A DNA stretch of 64,000 nucleotides from JANQOH01 sp965242575 (GCA_965242575.1 OZ251461.1:186001-250000), one strand, 5' to 3'. Positions 22,765-32,758 are shown, counted from the stretch's first letter. Translations and numbers: made by a program. The notes: generated by a model from the sequence alone, not told the origin.

Positions 22765-25227
22765 ATGACGCAGCACCGCTTGGAGTTCGTCGCGACGCTT
22801 GCGTTGTGCGCCTTGCTTCTCGCCCCCGCGGCCCGGGGCAACCTCGAGGCCGGGACGGATGAAGCCGCCTCCCGCGCCGCCGGCGCGGCGGGGGTGGACT
22901 TCTCCGCCGGCGGCGGGGCGGTCCGGCGCGATCTCGCCATCGGCGCGGGCCAGACCCTCGACCTGATCCTCACCGATAACGGCGTCGCCCATGGCGAGGC
23001 GGTGTCGGCGACGCGGGCGCTGTCCCGGGTGGCGAACCTGCGCCGGCTGCGGGTGGGGCAGGAGGTCGCGCTGTTCCTCGCGCCCAGGCCGCGCCCGGAA
23101 GTCGGCGCCCGGCTGGTCGGCCTGGTGCTGGCGCTGCGCGGCGGCGGCGCGGCCGCGGTGTTCCGCGATTTCGACGAACGCTTCCAGGCGCGCCGGGCGC
23201 CGCGCGCCGAGGCTATCGCGATGGTGGAGTCGATCCACGTCGTCGACGGCGGCGACGCGCCCGGGTTCGCCAACCGCGACCTGCGGCTCGGACGGGGGGA
23301 GAATCTGGCCGGCCTGCTGGCCGCCAACGGCGCCGCGCCGGGCGACGTCGCGGCGGCGACGCGCCTCCTGGGCCGCGCGGTCGACCTCCGGCGGCTCGCC
23401 ATCGGGCAGAAGGTCACGGCGATCTTCGAACGCGGGAGCGGCGGCGCGGCGGCGCGACTCGCCGGCCTCGTCCTCGCCGCGAGGGACGGCCGAACCCACA
23501 TGGTCGGGCGCGGCGCGGACGGGCGCTGGCGAACCGGGCCGCCGGCGCCCGGCGCGGTCGAGGCGGCGGCGGGCGAGGCGGAGGAGCCCTCCCCCGCGGC
23601 CGCGGAGGAGACCGCCGCGGTCGATCCCGTCCCGGTGTCCGCGCCCCCGGCGCCCGGCGCGGCGCAGGTCGCGCGCCTCGTCTTCGCCGAGGGCGAAACC
23701 CTCGCCGACCTGCTCGCCCGCGCCGGCGCGGCGCGGGCCGACGTCCACGCCGCCGCGCGCAGCCTCGCCGGCGTGTTCAACCCGAGGCGGATCCGCGCCG
23801 GATGGAAGATGGCGGTCGCCATCGCCCGCGGCGGCGGAACGCCGGAATTGGCGTGGTTCGCCCTCGAGGCGCGCCGCGGCGGGTTCCGCGTCGAGCGCGG
23901 CCGCGACGGGCGCTACCGCGCGGCGCGAATCGATTCCGGCGCGCTCGAACGCGCGCTCGCGGGGAGCTCCGCCGCGCCGACGGCGGCGGAGGCCCGGGCG
24001 GCGCCGCGGGCGCTCCCCGCCCGTCTCGGCGGCGCGCGCCGCGCCGCGCTCGCCGCCGAACCGGTGCGCGTTCCGCTGGCCCGGGGCGCCACCCTGTCGC
24101 ACGTGCTGCTGGCGGCCGGCTTTTCGGCGCGGGAGGCGCATCTCGCCGCCGAGGCGGCGGCCGAACTGCACGACCCGCGCAGCCTCAAGGCCGGCGACGT
24201 CATCGAATACGTCCGGACCGAGGCGGCACCCGGCGCGCCGGCGGCCCTCGGCGCCGTCCGCTTCGACGTCGACGCCACGGCGCGGCTGCATGCGGTCCGC
24301 CTGGAGGACGGCCGCTTCGTGGCGGGAATCGTCGAGAAGGACCTTTGGCGCGCCCACCGCCGCGCCGAGGCCCGCATCGATTCGAGCCTTTACGTCGCCG
24401 CGCGCGGCGCCGACATCCCCGTCCCGGTCGTCATGGACCTGATCGGCGTGTTCAGCTTCAGCGTGGACTTCCAGCGCGACATCCAGCCCGGCGACCGCGT
24501 CTCGGCGGTCTTCGAAACGCTGGTCGACGCCGACGGCGCCGAGGCGGAGCCGGGCGCGGTCCTCTACGCCTCGCTGGTCCGGTCCGGCAAGCCGCTGACG
24601 CTCTACCGCTACGAGCGCGCCGACGGGCGGGTCGATTACTTCGACGCGCAAGGGGAGAGCGCGCGGCGGGCGCTGATGCGCACCCCCATCGACGGCGCGC
24701 GGCTGACCTCGCGGTTCGGCAAGCGCCGCCACCCGATCTCGGGCTACAACCGGATGCACCGGGGAGTCGATTTCGGCGCGCCGACGGGGACGCCGATCTA
24801 CGCCGCCGGCGACGGCGTGGTGGAGCGCGCGTCGCGCAACGGCGGCTACGGACGCTACGTCCGCATCCGCCACAACAGTTCCTACAAGACGGCCTACGCG
24901 CATCTGAGCGCCTACGCCGACGGCCTTCACCCCGGCAAGCGGGTCCGGCAGGGGGAGGTCATCGGCTATGTCGGGTCCAGCGGCCAGTCCACCGGCCCGC
25001 ACCTGCATTACGAAGTGATCTACAACGACCGGCAGGTGAACCCGCTGAGCGTCGAGATCCCCGCCGGCGACCCGCTCGAAGGCCCGGAACTGGCGGAATT
25101 CGCCGAAACCCGCCGCGCGCTCGACGCCCTCGCCGGCAGCCTGCCGCTCGCCGAGCCGGTGCTCGCCGAGCAGGCCGCGCCCCGCCGCAAGGCGTTCCCG
25201 GATCCGTTCCACGCCGACGAGATGTAG
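22765..25227 (+). CDS. M23-family peptidoglycan endopeptidase with four N-terminal repeat modules
   Basis: 820 residues from ATG 22765 (signal peptide FVATLALCALLLAPAARG). The C-terminal LytM domain keeps the zinc motifs RMHRGVDFG and GPHLHYEV. Before it lie about four repeats of a small OapA/SAF-like module of the form GxTLxxLLxxxGxxxxxxxxxxxxL...LxxGxxV, beginning near residues 55, 170, 310 and 435; two Pro/Ala linkers separate them. Typical relatives such as MepM have one to two such modules. The protein should cleave peptide cross-links during cell growth or division, anchored in the periplasm. Confidence 0.9.
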   Translation: MTQHRLEFVATLALCALLLAPAARGNLEAGTDEAASRAAGAAGVDFSAGGGAVRRDLAIGAGQTLDLILTDNGVAHGEAVSATRALSRVANLRRLRVGQEVALFLAPRPRPEVGARLVGLVLALRGGGAAAVFRDFDERFQARRAPRAEAIAMVESIHVVDGGDAPGFANRDLRLGRGENLAGLLAANGAAPGDVAAATRLLGRAVDLRRLAIGQKVTAIFERGSGGAAARLAGLVLAARDGRTHMVGRGADGRWRTGPPAPGAVEAAAGEAEEPSPAAAEETAAVDPVPVSAPPAPGAAQVARLVFAEGETLADLLARAGAARADVHAAARSLAGVFNPRRIRAGWKMAVAIARGGGTPELAWFALEARRGGFRVERGRDGRYRAARIDSGALERALAGSSAAPTAAEARAAPRALPARLGGARRAALAAEPVRVPLARGATLSHVLLAAGFSAREAHLAAEAAAELHDPRSLKAGDVIEYVRTEAAPGAPAALGAVRFDVDATARLHAVRLEDGRFVAGIVEKDLWRAHRRAEARIDSSLYVAARGADIPVPVVMDLIGVFSFSVDFQRDIQPGDRVSAVFETLVDADGAEAEPGAVLYASLVRSGKPLTLYRYERADGRVDYFDAQGESARRALMRTPIDGARLTSRFGKRRHPISGYNRMHRGVDFGAPTGTPIYAAGDGVVERASRNGGYGRYVRIRHNSSYKTAYAHLSAYADGLHPGKRVRQGEVIGYVGSSGQSTGPHLHYEVIYNDRQVNPLSVEIPAGDPLEGPELAEFAETRRALDALAGSLPLAEPVLAEQAAPRRKAFPDPFHADEM

Positions 25228-25280
25228 CGGGGGCCGCCCGGGGATTTCCCGCGCCCGGGACTCCTGCGCCGAAATGCGGG

Positions 25281-27851
25281 CTACGGCGACGGCAGGATGC
25301 TCGGGCGGCCGTCCGCGACGCCGACCCGGACCTTCCCGCCCTCCCGGACCGCGCCCTCCAGAATCAGCCCGGCCAGCGGGTTCTGGATTTCGCGCTGGAC
25401 GGTCCGCTTCAACGGCCGCGCGCCGTAGGCCGGGTCGTAGCCGGCGTCGGCGAGCCACGCCTTCGCCTCGTCCTCCACCTCGAGCAGAATCTTCCGCTCC
25501 GCGAGGAGCGCGCGGAGCCCGGCGAGCTGGATGTCCACGACGCCGCGCATCCCGGCGCGGTCGAGGCGGTGGAACAGCACGATCTCGTCGAGCCGGTTGA
25601 GGAATTCGGGGCGGAATGCCGCGCGCGCATGCGCCATGACCTCATCGCGCGCCGCATCGGCGCCGGCGCCGTCCGGAAGCGCCGCTAGCGCGTCGGCGCC
25701 GAGATTCGACGTGAGCGCGACCAGCGTGTTGCGGAAATCCACCAGCCGCCCATGGCCGTCGGTCAGGCGGCCGTCGTCGAGCAGCTGGAGGAGCAGGTTC
25801 AGGACGTCGGGGTGCGCCTTCTCCACCTCGTCGAACAGCAGGACCCGGTACGGGCGCCGCCGCACCGCCTCCGACAGCGCGCCGCCCTCGTCGTAGCCGA
25901 CATAGCCCGGCGGCGCGCCGACCAGCCGGGCGGCGGCGTGCTTCTCCATGTATTCCGACATGTCGACGCGCAGCAGCGCCGCCTCGTCGTCGAACAGGAA
26001 CGCCGCCAGCGCTTTCGCCAGTTCGGTCTTGCCCACACCCGTGGGCCCGAGGAACAGGAACGAGCCCATGGGCCGGGCCGGGTCCGCCAGGCCGGCGCGC
26101 GCGCGGCGCACCGCGTGGCTCACCGCCTGCACCGCCTCGTCCTGGCCGACGACGCGGGCATGGAGCGCGTCCTCCATGTGCAGCAGTTTCTCGCGCTCGC
26201 CCTCGAGCATCCTGGCGACGGGGATCCCGGTGGCGCGCGACACCACGGCGGCCACGTCGGCGGCGGTAATGGTCTCGCTCGCCGCCGGCGCCGCCGCGTC
26301 CCGGCCGGCGGCGAGCTGCGCCTTGAGGCCGGGGACGACTCCGTGCGCGAGCTCGCCGGCGCGCTCGTAATCGCCGTCGCGGGTGGCGCGGGCGAGCTCG
26401 GCGCGCGCCGCCTCCAGCTGCTCCTTCGCCGCGCGGGCGCCGTGCAGCTGCGCCTTCTCGCCCTCCCACCGCGCCGTCGCCGCCGCCGACCGGCTCTCCA
26501 GGTCGGCGAGTTCGGATTCGAGCTTGTCGAGGCGCTCGCGCGCCGCCGGGTCGTCCTCCTTGACCAGCGCCTCGCGCTCGATCTTGAGCTGGACGATGCG
26601 CCGGTCGAGTTCGTCGAGCGCCTCGGGCTTGCTGTCCATCTCCATGCGCTTGCGGCTCGCCGCCTCGTCGACCAGGTCAATGGCCTTGTCGGGGAGGAAC
26701 CGGTCGGCGATGTAGCGGTGCGCCATCGCGGCGGCGGCGACGATGGCGCCGTCGGAGACGGCGACGCCGTGATGGACCTCGTATTTCTCCTTCAGCCCGC
26801 GCAGGATCGAGACCGTGTCCTCCACCCCGGGCTCGGCGACCATGATCGACTGGAAGCGCCGGGCGAGCGCCGCGTCCTTCTCGATATGCTTGCGGTATTC
26901 GTCCAGCGTCGTGGCGCCGATGCAGTGCAGCTCGCCGCGCGAGAGCGCCGGCTTGAGCAGGTTGGAGGCGTCCATCGCGCCCTCGCCCGCGCCGGCGCCC
27001 ACCAGCATGTGCAGCTCGTCGACGAACAGGACGACCTCCCCCGCCGCCGCGTCGATCTCGGCGAGGACCGCCTTGATCCGCTCCTCGAACTCGCCGCGGT
27101 ATTTCGCGCCCGCGACCATCGCGCCCAGGTCGAGCGCCAGCAGCCGCTTGCCGCGCAGCGATTCGGGGACGTCGCCGGCGACGATCCGGTTGGCCAGCCC
27201 CTCCACGACCGCGGTCTTGCCCACTCCCGGCTCGCCGATGAGCACCGGGTTGTTCTTGGTCCGGCGCGACAGCGCCTGCATCGCCCGGCGGATCTCCTCG
27301 TCGCGCCCGATCACCGGGTCGAGCTTGCCGGCGCGCGCCATTTCGGTGACGTCGCGGGCGTAGCGGGCGAGCGCGTCGTAGGAATCCTCGGCGGACGCCG
27401 AATCGGCGGCGCGCCCCTTGCGCAGCCGGTCGATGGCGGCGGCGATGGAGTCCGGCGCCGCGCCCGCCTCCGCCAGCGCCCGCGCCGCATCGGTTCCCTC
27501 CGCCCCGGCGGCGGCGAGCAGCAGCCGCTCGGCGGCGACGAAGCGGTCGCCGGCCGCGTCGGCCGACGCCTCGGCGGCCTGGAGCATGCGCATCAGCGCC
27601 GGCGCCGCGTGGAGGCCCCCGGCGCCCTCGACCCGCGGCAATTCGGACAGGATCCGCGCCACCGCCTCGCGGGCCGCCTCCGGCCGCGCCCCGGCCGCCG
27701 CCAGCAGCCCGGACGCCAGCCCCTCCGGGTCCTCGAGCAGCTCGCCGAGCACGTGTTCGCAGGTGAACTGCTGGTGCCCGGCGGCGATGGCGCGGGCCTG
27801 CGCGGACTGGACCAGCCCGCGGCTGCGCTCGGTGTAACGCGCGAAATTCAT
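25281..27851 (-). CDS. clpB: ClpB disaggregase
   Basis: 856 residues from ATG 27851, chosen because a GGAGGCGGAG ribosome site precedes it and MNFARYTERSRGL is the usual start. Clp-N repeats (about 1-145), AAA+ domain 1 with Walker A GEPGVGKT, the M-domain coiled coil (about 400-520) and AAA+ domain 2 with GPTGVGKT and GYVGYDEGG are all present. With DnaK it threads aggregated proteins for refolding in the cytoplasm. A heat-shock (sigma32) type promoter lies upstream. The gene converges on the M23 peptidase. Confidence 0.97.
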   Translation of the reverse strand: MNFARYTERSRGLVQSAQARAIAAGHQQFTCEHVLGELLEDPEGLASGLLAAAGARPEAAREAVARILSELPRVEGAGGLHAAPALMRMLQAAEASADAAGDRFVAAERLLLAAAGAEGTDAARALAEAGAAPDSIAAAIDRLRKGRAADSASAEDSYDALARYARDVTEMARAGKLDPVIGRDEEIRRAMQALSRRTKNNPVLIGEPGVGKTAVVEGLANRIVAGDVPESLRGKRLLALDLGAMVAGAKYRGEFEERIKAVLAEIDAAAGEVVLFVDELHMLVGAGAGEGAMDASNLLKPALSRGELHCIGATTLDEYRKHIEKDAALARRFQSIMVAEPGVEDTVSILRGLKEKYEVHHGVAVSDGAIVAAAAMAHRYIADRFLPDKAIDLVDEAASRKRMEMDSKPEALDELDRRIVQLKIEREALVKEDDPAARERLDKLESELADLESRSAAATARWEGEKAQLHGARAAKEQLEAARAELARATRDGDYERAGELAHGVVPGLKAQLAAGRDAAAPAASETITAADVAAVVSRATGIPVARMLEGEREKLLHMEDALHARVVGQDEAVQAVSHAVRRARAGLADPARPMGSFLFLGPTGVGKTELAKALAAFLFDDEAALLRVDMSEYMEKHAAARLVGAPPGYVGYDEGGALSEAVRRRPYRVLLFDEVEKAHPDVLNLLLQLLDDGRLTDGHGRLVDFRNTLVALTSNLGADALAALPDGAGADAARDEVMAHARAAFRPEFLNRLDEIVLFHRLDRAGMRGVVDIQLAGLRALLAERKILLEVEDEAKAWLADAGYDPAYGARPLKRTVQREIQNPLAGLILEGAVREGGKVRVGVADGRPSILPSP

Positions 27852-27897
27852 CTCCGCCTCCCCGCCCCGCCGGCGCCTCGGTCCGCGACTGGCCCCC

Positions 27898-27925
27898 ATA
27901 TGGTGTTGCAAATCTGCAACACAAG
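27898..27925 (-). promoter_or_regulatory. Probable sigma32 (RpoH) promoter of clpB with an overlapping inverted repeat
   Basis: On the minus strand CTTGTGT (27925-27919), 13 bases, CACCATAT (27905-27898), close to the heat-shock consensus CTTGAAA-N13/14-CCCCATnT. The spacer and both boxes contain the inverted repeat GTGTTGCA-AATC-TGCAACAC (27903-27922), a possible operator. Confidence 0.6.
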
Positions 27926-27973
27926 GCCGGGGCCGCGGCTTCGGGCCGCCCGTATCCGGGGCGGCGGCGGCGT

Positions 27974-28393
27974 TCAGGCGTTGGCGGGTTCGGGCGCGGG
28001 CGGTTCGGCGGCCGGCTGCGCGGACGGCGCGGGGCGCGGACGGGCGCGCCGCGGCCGCCGCTCCGGCTCGTCGCCGCGCGGCGGCTGGGCGCCGTTGGCG
28101 TCGACCGCCGGCTGCTCCCGCGCCTGCGCCGCCTGCTGGGCGAGATGCGCGTTGTGCGCGTTGACGAGCCGCTGGTAGTGCTCGGCGTGCTGCAGGAAGT
28201 TCTCGGCGGCGACGCGGTCCCCCGAGGCGAGCGCGTCGCGCGACAACGCCTGGTAGCGGTCGAGGACCTGGGTCGGGCTGCCCCTCACCTTCACGTCCGG
28301 GCCGTTGCTCTCGTAGTTCGACGAGTAGCCGTGCGAATGGCGGCGGGTGTTGGGCCTGCCGCGGTAGCGTTTGGGATTCGGGCCTGGTTTCAT
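27974..28393 (-). CDS. DUF4167 family protein
   Basis: 139 residues from ATG 28393. The start PGPNPKRYRGRPNTRRHSHGYSSNYESNGPD is a basic, RNA-like-binding region typical of the alphaproteobacterial DUF4167 family, followed by the KVRGSPTQVLDRYQALSRDAL helical domain (about 38-95) and a disordered Arg/Pro/Ala tail. Function is unknown; in many alphaproteobacteria it is a small cytoplasmic, possibly nucleic-acid-associated protein. Here it sits 122 bases upstream of clpB on the same strand. Confidence 0.88.
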   Translation of the reverse strand: MKPGPNPKRYRGRPNTRRHSHGYSSNYESNGPDVKVRGSPTQVLDRYQALSRDALASGDRVAAENFLQHAEHYQRLVNAHNAHLAQQAAQAREQPAVDANGAQPPRGDEPERRPRRARPRPAPSAQPAAEPPAPEPANA

Positions 28394-28623
28394 GGGTTCC
28401 GTTTCGAGAGGATCGTCGGCCGGGCCGCGCCGCCCCGCGAGGCGGCGCTCCGCGAACGATGGCGCCACGATACCGCGCGAAAATCCGACGCGCGAATCGC
28501 GGCCCGGCGCGCTTTTCGTCGGCGCGCGCAGCGAAGTCTAACCCGTCCGCGCGCTTTGTCCAGGTTTTTTTTCGCGCGGGCCGCTATGCTGCCGCGAAGC
28601 CGTGCGAAGAGGGGGGAAGCGCC

Positions 28624-29808
28624 GTGCCGATAGTGAACCGAATCGCCGCCTGGCGCGGCGACATGGAGGAATGGCGCCACGACATCCACGCCCATCCCGA
28701 ACTCGCCTACGAAGAGAAGCGGACGGCGGCGCGGGTCGCCGGCCTGCTGCGCGAATTCGGCGTCGACGAAGTGGTCGAGGGCGTGGGCAGGACCGGAGTC
28801 GTGGGCGTGCTGCGCAACGGCGAGGGCCCGGCCGTCGGCCTGCGCGCCGACATGGACGCGCTGCCCATCGTCGAGGAGACTGGACTCCCCTACGCCTCGA
28901 CCCGCCCGGGCGTCATGCACGCCTGCGGCCACGACGGCCACACCGCCATGCTGCTGGGCGCCGCCCGCTACCTGGCGGAGACGCGCAACTTCTCCGGCTC
29001 CGTCGTCCTGGTCTTCCAGCCCGCGGAGGAGGGCTTCGCCGGCGCCCGGGCGATGATCGAGGACGGCCTGTTCCGGCGCTGGCCGGTCGATTCGATCTAC
29101 GGCGTCCACAACATGCCGGGCCTCCCCGCCGGCGGCATCGCGCTGTCGCCCGGCCCGGTCATGGCGGCGGCGGACAGTTTCAAGGCCACGATCCGGGGCG
29201 CCGGCGGGCACGGCGCCATGCCGCACAAGGCGACCGACCCGGTGGTCGCGGCGGCGGCGGCGGTCACGGCGCTGCAATGCCTGGTCTCGCGCGAGGTCGA
29301 CCCGACGGAGACGCTGGTGGTCTCCGTCACCCGCATCCACGGCGGCGACGCCTACAACGTGATCCCGGACGCCGTGGAGCTCGGCGGCACCGCGCGCTAC
29401 TTCAACCCCGAAGTGGGGCGCATGGCGCGCGAGCGCATGGCGGCGCTGCTCGAATCGACCGCCGCCGCGCACGGCGCCGCGCTCGCCGCGTTCTCGTGGG
29501 AGGAGGGCTACCCGCCGACCCGCAACCACGCGGCGGAGACCGAGTTCGCGCGCGGCGTCGCCGCCGAGGTGACGGGCGGCGAACCGCCCCGGCAGCGCCC
29601 GACCATGGGTTCGGAGGACTTTTCGTTCTTCCTCGAGGCGAAGCCCGGCGCCTATGCTTTCGTCGGCAACGGCGACGGCGACGGCCCCGGCTGCATAAGC
29701 GTCCACAACCCGAAATACGACTTCAACGACGAGATCCTGCCGGTGGGCGCGAGTTTCCTCGCCCGCATCGCCGAGACCGCGCTCCCGCGCCGCGATTCGC
29801 GCGCATAG
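28624..29808 (+). CDS. M20-family amidohydrolase (hippurate hydrolase/aminoacylase type)
   Basis: 394 residues from GTG 28624, preceded by GGGGGGAAG; the frame is open upstream but without family similarity. Metal-binding motifs HACGHDGH, QPAEEGFAGA and the HxMPG stretch (YGVHNMPGL) are seen, as is the dimerisation-domain motif GGHGAMPHKATDP. Such enzymes release amino acids from N-acyl conjugates in the cytoplasm. The exact acyl and amino acid parts cannot be assigned. Confidence 0.93.
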   Translation: MPIVNRIAAWRGDMEEWRHDIHAHPELAYEEKRTAARVAGLLREFGVDEVVEGVGRTGVVGVLRNGEGPAVGLRADMDALPIVEETGLPYASTRPGVMHACGHDGHTAMLLGAARYLAETRNFSGSVVLVFQPAEEGFAGARAMIEDGLFRRWPVDSIYGVHNMPGLPAGGIALSPGPVMAAADSFKATIRGAGGHGAMPHKATDPVVAAAAAVTALQCLVSREVDPTETLVVSVTRIHGGDAYNVIPDAVELGGTARYFNPEVGRMARERMAALLESTAAAHGAALAAFSWEEGYPPTRNHAAETEFARGVAAEVTGGEPPRQRPTMGSEDFSFFLEAKPGAYAFVGNGDGDGPGCISVHNPKYDFNDEILPVGASFLARIAETALPRRDSRA

Positions 29809-29943
29809 AGGGCCGGGTCGGCTGCGAATACACACCCGCCGGCGCAACGCGCGACGGCCTCGGCCGGGCGCGCGGTTACAGGATCGGCCCCGGCGCGGAC
29901 TGGCGAGAGAGCCGAAGACGCCGCGCCGCGTTATCGTGGCGCG

Positions 29944-31017
29944 ATGCGCGAGTTTCACGATCTGGCGTTCCGGCGCTGGTTCGACCACCGCCGGATGGTC
30001 GAGGACCTGCTGCGCGGCTTCGCGCCGCCGGGGGTCGCCCCCCGGCTGGACTTCGCCAGCCTCGAACAGACGCCCGCCGACTACGTCGACGACGACCTGC
30101 GCGCCAGCCGGGGCGACGCGCTGTGGCGCGTCCGCTACCGCGGGGACGGAGAACGGGACTGGCTCTACCTCCTGGTCCTGCTGGAGTTCCAGTCGACGGT
30201 GGACCCGTTCATGGCGGCGCGGGTTCTGGCCTACACCGCGCAGACCTACGTCAAGCTCGTCCGCGCGGAGGCGGTGAAGCCCGGCGGCCGGTTGCCGCCG
30301 GTGCTCCCCGTGGTCATCTACAACGGGCGGACCCGGTGGTCGGCTGCGGAGGACATGGACGGCCTGATCGCGGCGGCGGACGGCGCTCTGGCGCCGTTCC
30401 AGCCGCGGCAGCGTTACCTGCTGCTTGACGAGCACGCGCTGCGCGTCGAGGATTTGCCCGAGGGCAACGCGGTTTCGGCGCAGATTGCGCTGGAGCGGGG
30501 TTCGCGTTCGGACATGGCCCCGGCGCTGCGGGACCTGGACCGCCTGCTTGCGGGTCCGGAGCACGAGAGTTTGCGGCGCGCGTTCGCGGAGTGGGTGCGG
30601 CGGACGGTGGAGCGGAGCCGGGCTGCGTCCGAGAACCCCGGCTTGGCGGGGACGCTGCGGCTGCTGGAGGAAGCGGGAGACCTGGGAGCGATGGGTTCGT
30701 TGCTGGCGGAGAGCATAGACGCGCATTACGACGCGCTGATGGCGCGCGCGCGGGCGGAGGGCGTCGAGCGCGGTATCGAGCGCGGCATGGCGCGCGGCAT
30801 CGAGCGCGGCATGGAGCGCGGTTTGGCGCAGGAGCGGGCGCTTCTGTCGCGTCTGGCTGCGCGGAAGTTCGGCGCTGCGACGGCGGCGCGTCTGGCGGCG
30901 CTGCTGGAGGGCGTGAGCGACCCGGCGCGGCTGGAGGAGATCGGCGAGTCGGTGATCGACTGCGCCGACGGCGCCGACCTGCTGGCGCGCTTGGAAGCCT
31001 CGTCCGGGCCGGACTGA
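29944..31017 (+). CDS. Rpn/YhgA-type PD-(D/E)XK nuclease (transposase_31)
   Basis: 357 residues. The N-terminal half is an Rpn-type nuclease: FHDLAFRRWFDHRRMVEDLLRGF, the Asp of YVDDDLR and the ExQ motif in LVLLEFQS give the catalytic set; PVVIYNGR closes the domain. The C-terminal half has an EQ-rich helix, a short repeat (GIERGMARG/GIERGMERG) and a DUF4351-like end (AARKFGAATAARL). Rpn proteins are implicated in recA-independent recombination and in toxin-like or phage-defence behaviour. A second relative at 38802-39563 lacks the catalytic region. No insertion sequence ends were seen. Confidence 0.88.
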   Translation: MREFHDLAFRRWFDHRRMVEDLLRGFAPPGVAPRLDFASLEQTPADYVDDDLRASRGDALWRVRYRGDGERDWLYLLVLLEFQSTVDPFMAARVLAYTAQTYVKLVRAEAVKPGGRLPPVLPVVIYNGRTRWSAAEDMDGLIAAADGALAPFQPRQRYLLLDEHALRVEDLPEGNAVSAQIALERGSRSDMAPALRDLDRLLAGPEHESLRRAFAEWVRRTVERSRAASENPGLAGTLRLLEEAGDLGAMGSLLAESIDAHYDALMARARAEGVERGIERGMARGIERGMERGLAQERALLSRLAARKFGAATAARLAALLEGVSDPARLEEIGESVIDCADGADLLARLEASSGPD

Positions 31018-31137
31018 AGCGGGGCCGCGCCGTTTCGCCCCCGCGGCGCCGCGGGAGGACGCCCGCCGCTTGGCGCGGAGGAGCGGAGGGCCTAAACGGG
31101 GGGCGCGGATTCGACCGGCGGGAGCGGCGGGCGCGAC

Positions 31138-32742
31138 ATGACGGTGCTGCGGAGCGCGCTCGACGCGCGCGCGCCGGACTTCCGGGAGAACGCGCGGCGC
31201 ATGGCCGCCCTGGTCGCGGATCTGCGGGAGAAGACCGCCGCAGCCGCCGGGGGCGGCGGCGAGAAGGCGCGCCGGCGGCATGTCGGGCGCGGCAAGCTGC
31301 TCCCCCGCGAGCGGGTGCGCCGGCTGCTCGACCCCGGCGCGCCGTTCCTCGAACTCTCGCAACTGGCGGCGCACGGCATGTACGACGGCGCCGCGCCGGG
31401 GGCGGGGATCGTCGCCGGCGTGGGCCGTGTCGCGGGCCGCGAATGCGTCGTCGTCGCCAACGACGCGACGGTCAAGGGGGGGACCTACTTCCCCATGACC
31501 GTCAAGAAGCACCTGCGCGCGCAGGAGGTCGCGCGGGAAAACCGCCTGCCCTGCATTTACCTGGTCGATTCGGGCGGCGCGTTCCTGCCCGCGCAGGACG
31601 AAGTGTTCCCCGACCGCGAGCATTTCGGGCGCATCTTCTACAACCAGGCGACCATGTCGGCCGCCGGAATCCCGCAGATCGCGGTGGTGATGGGGAGTTG
31701 CACCGCCGGCGGCGCCTACGTTCCGGCGATGTCCGACGAGGCGGTGATCGTCAAGGCGCAGGGGACGATCTTCCTCGGCGGCCCGCCGCTGGTGAAGGCG
31801 GCGACGGGGGAGCATGTCTCGGCGGAGGAGCTGGGCGGCGCCGACGTGCATACGCGGTTGTCCGGCGTGGCCGACCATTTCGCCCGCGACGATACGCACG
31901 CGCTGGCCATCGCGCGGCGCATCGCGGCGAACCTCGACGCGCCGCCGCCCGCCGCCCCGGCCGCCGAGCCGAAGGAGCCGCTCTACCCCGCCGAGGAGCT
32001 TTACGGCCTGGTCCCCGAAGACCTCCGCCAGCCGTTCGAGGCGCGGGAGATCGTCGCCCGCATCGTGGACGGCAGCGAGTTCGACGAGTTCAAGCGGCGT
32101 TACGGGACGACGCTGGTGTGCGGCTTCGGGCGCCTGTGGGGGCGTTCGGTGGGCGTGGTCGCCAATAACGGCGTCCTGTTCTCGGAATCGGCGCTGAAGG
32201 CGGCGCATTTCGTCGAACTGTGCTGCCAGCGCCGGATCCCGCTGATCTTCCTCCAGAACATCGCCGGCTTCATGGTCGGGCGGAAATACGAGGCCGGCGG
32301 CATCGCCCGGGACGGGGCCAAGATGGTCGCCGCGGTGGCCTGCGCCCAGGTCCCGAAACTGACGGTCATCGTCGGCGGGTCGTTCGGCGCCGGGAACTAC
32401 GGCATGTGCGGCCGCGCCTACGGCCCGCGCTTCCTGTGGACGTGGCCCAGCGCCCGCATATCGGTGATGGGCGGCGAGCAGGCGGCGGCGGTGCTGGCGA
32501 CGGTGCGCCGCGACGCGCTGGAGGCGCGCGGCGAGGCGTGGCCGGAGGCGGAGGAGGACGCGTTCCGCAAGCCGATCCGCGAACGATACGAACGCCAGGG
32601 GCATCCCTATTACGCCAGCGCGCGGCTCTGGGACGACGGGGTCATCGACCCGGCGCAGACGCGGCGCGCGCTCGGCCTCGGCCTGGCGGCGGCGGCGCAC
32701 GCGCCGATACCGGAGCCGCGCTTCGGCGTGTTCCGCATGTGA
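31138..32742 (+). CDS. Acyl-CoA carboxylase beta subunit (methylcrotonyl-CoA carboxylase type)
   Basis: 534 residues with the crotonase-fold carboxyltransferase domains of the MCC/GCC type: GRGKLLPRERVRRLLDPG near residue 50, DSGGAFLPAQDEVFPD, GSCTAGGAYVPAMSDE, and FLQNIAGFMVGRKYE with GAGNYGMCGRAY in the second half. It should transfer the carboxyl from biotin to the gamma position of 3-methylcrotonyl-CoA or a close analogue. It is followed after 16 bases by an enoyl-CoA hydratase and then by the biotin carboxylase subunit, the order of leucine-degradation (liu) operons. Confidence 0.92.
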   Translation: MTVLRSALDARAPDFRENARRMAALVADLREKTAAAAGGGGEKARRRHVGRGKLLPRERVRRLLDPGAPFLELSQLAAHGMYDGAAPGAGIVAGVGRVAGRECVVVANDATVKGGTYFPMTVKKHLRAQEVARENRLPCIYLVDSGGAFLPAQDEVFPDREHFGRIFYNQATMSAAGIPQIAVVMGSCTAGGAYVPAMSDEAVIVKAQGTIFLGGPPLVKAATGEHVSAEELGGADVHTRLSGVADHFARDDTHALAIARRIAANLDAPPPAAPAAEPKEPLYPAEELYGLVPEDLRQPFEAREIVARIVDGSEFDEFKRRYGTTLVCGFGRLWGRSVGVVANNGVLFSESALKAAHFVELCCQRRIPLIFLQNIAGFMVGRKYEAGGIARDGAKMVAAVACAQVPKLTVIVGGSFGAGNYGMCGRAYGPRFLWTWPSARISVMGGEQAAAVLATVRRDALEARGEAWPEAEEDAFRKPIRERYERQGHPYYASARLWDDGVIDPAQTRRALGLGLAAAAHAPIPEPRFGVFRM

Positions 32743-32758
32743 GGGGGCGCGCGGCGCC

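Noticed and set aside
20662..25458. Minus-strand open frame of about 1,600 codons
   Set aside because: It is the antisense shadow of the carbamoyltransferase and M23 genes, with typical third-position composition and no recognisable domain.
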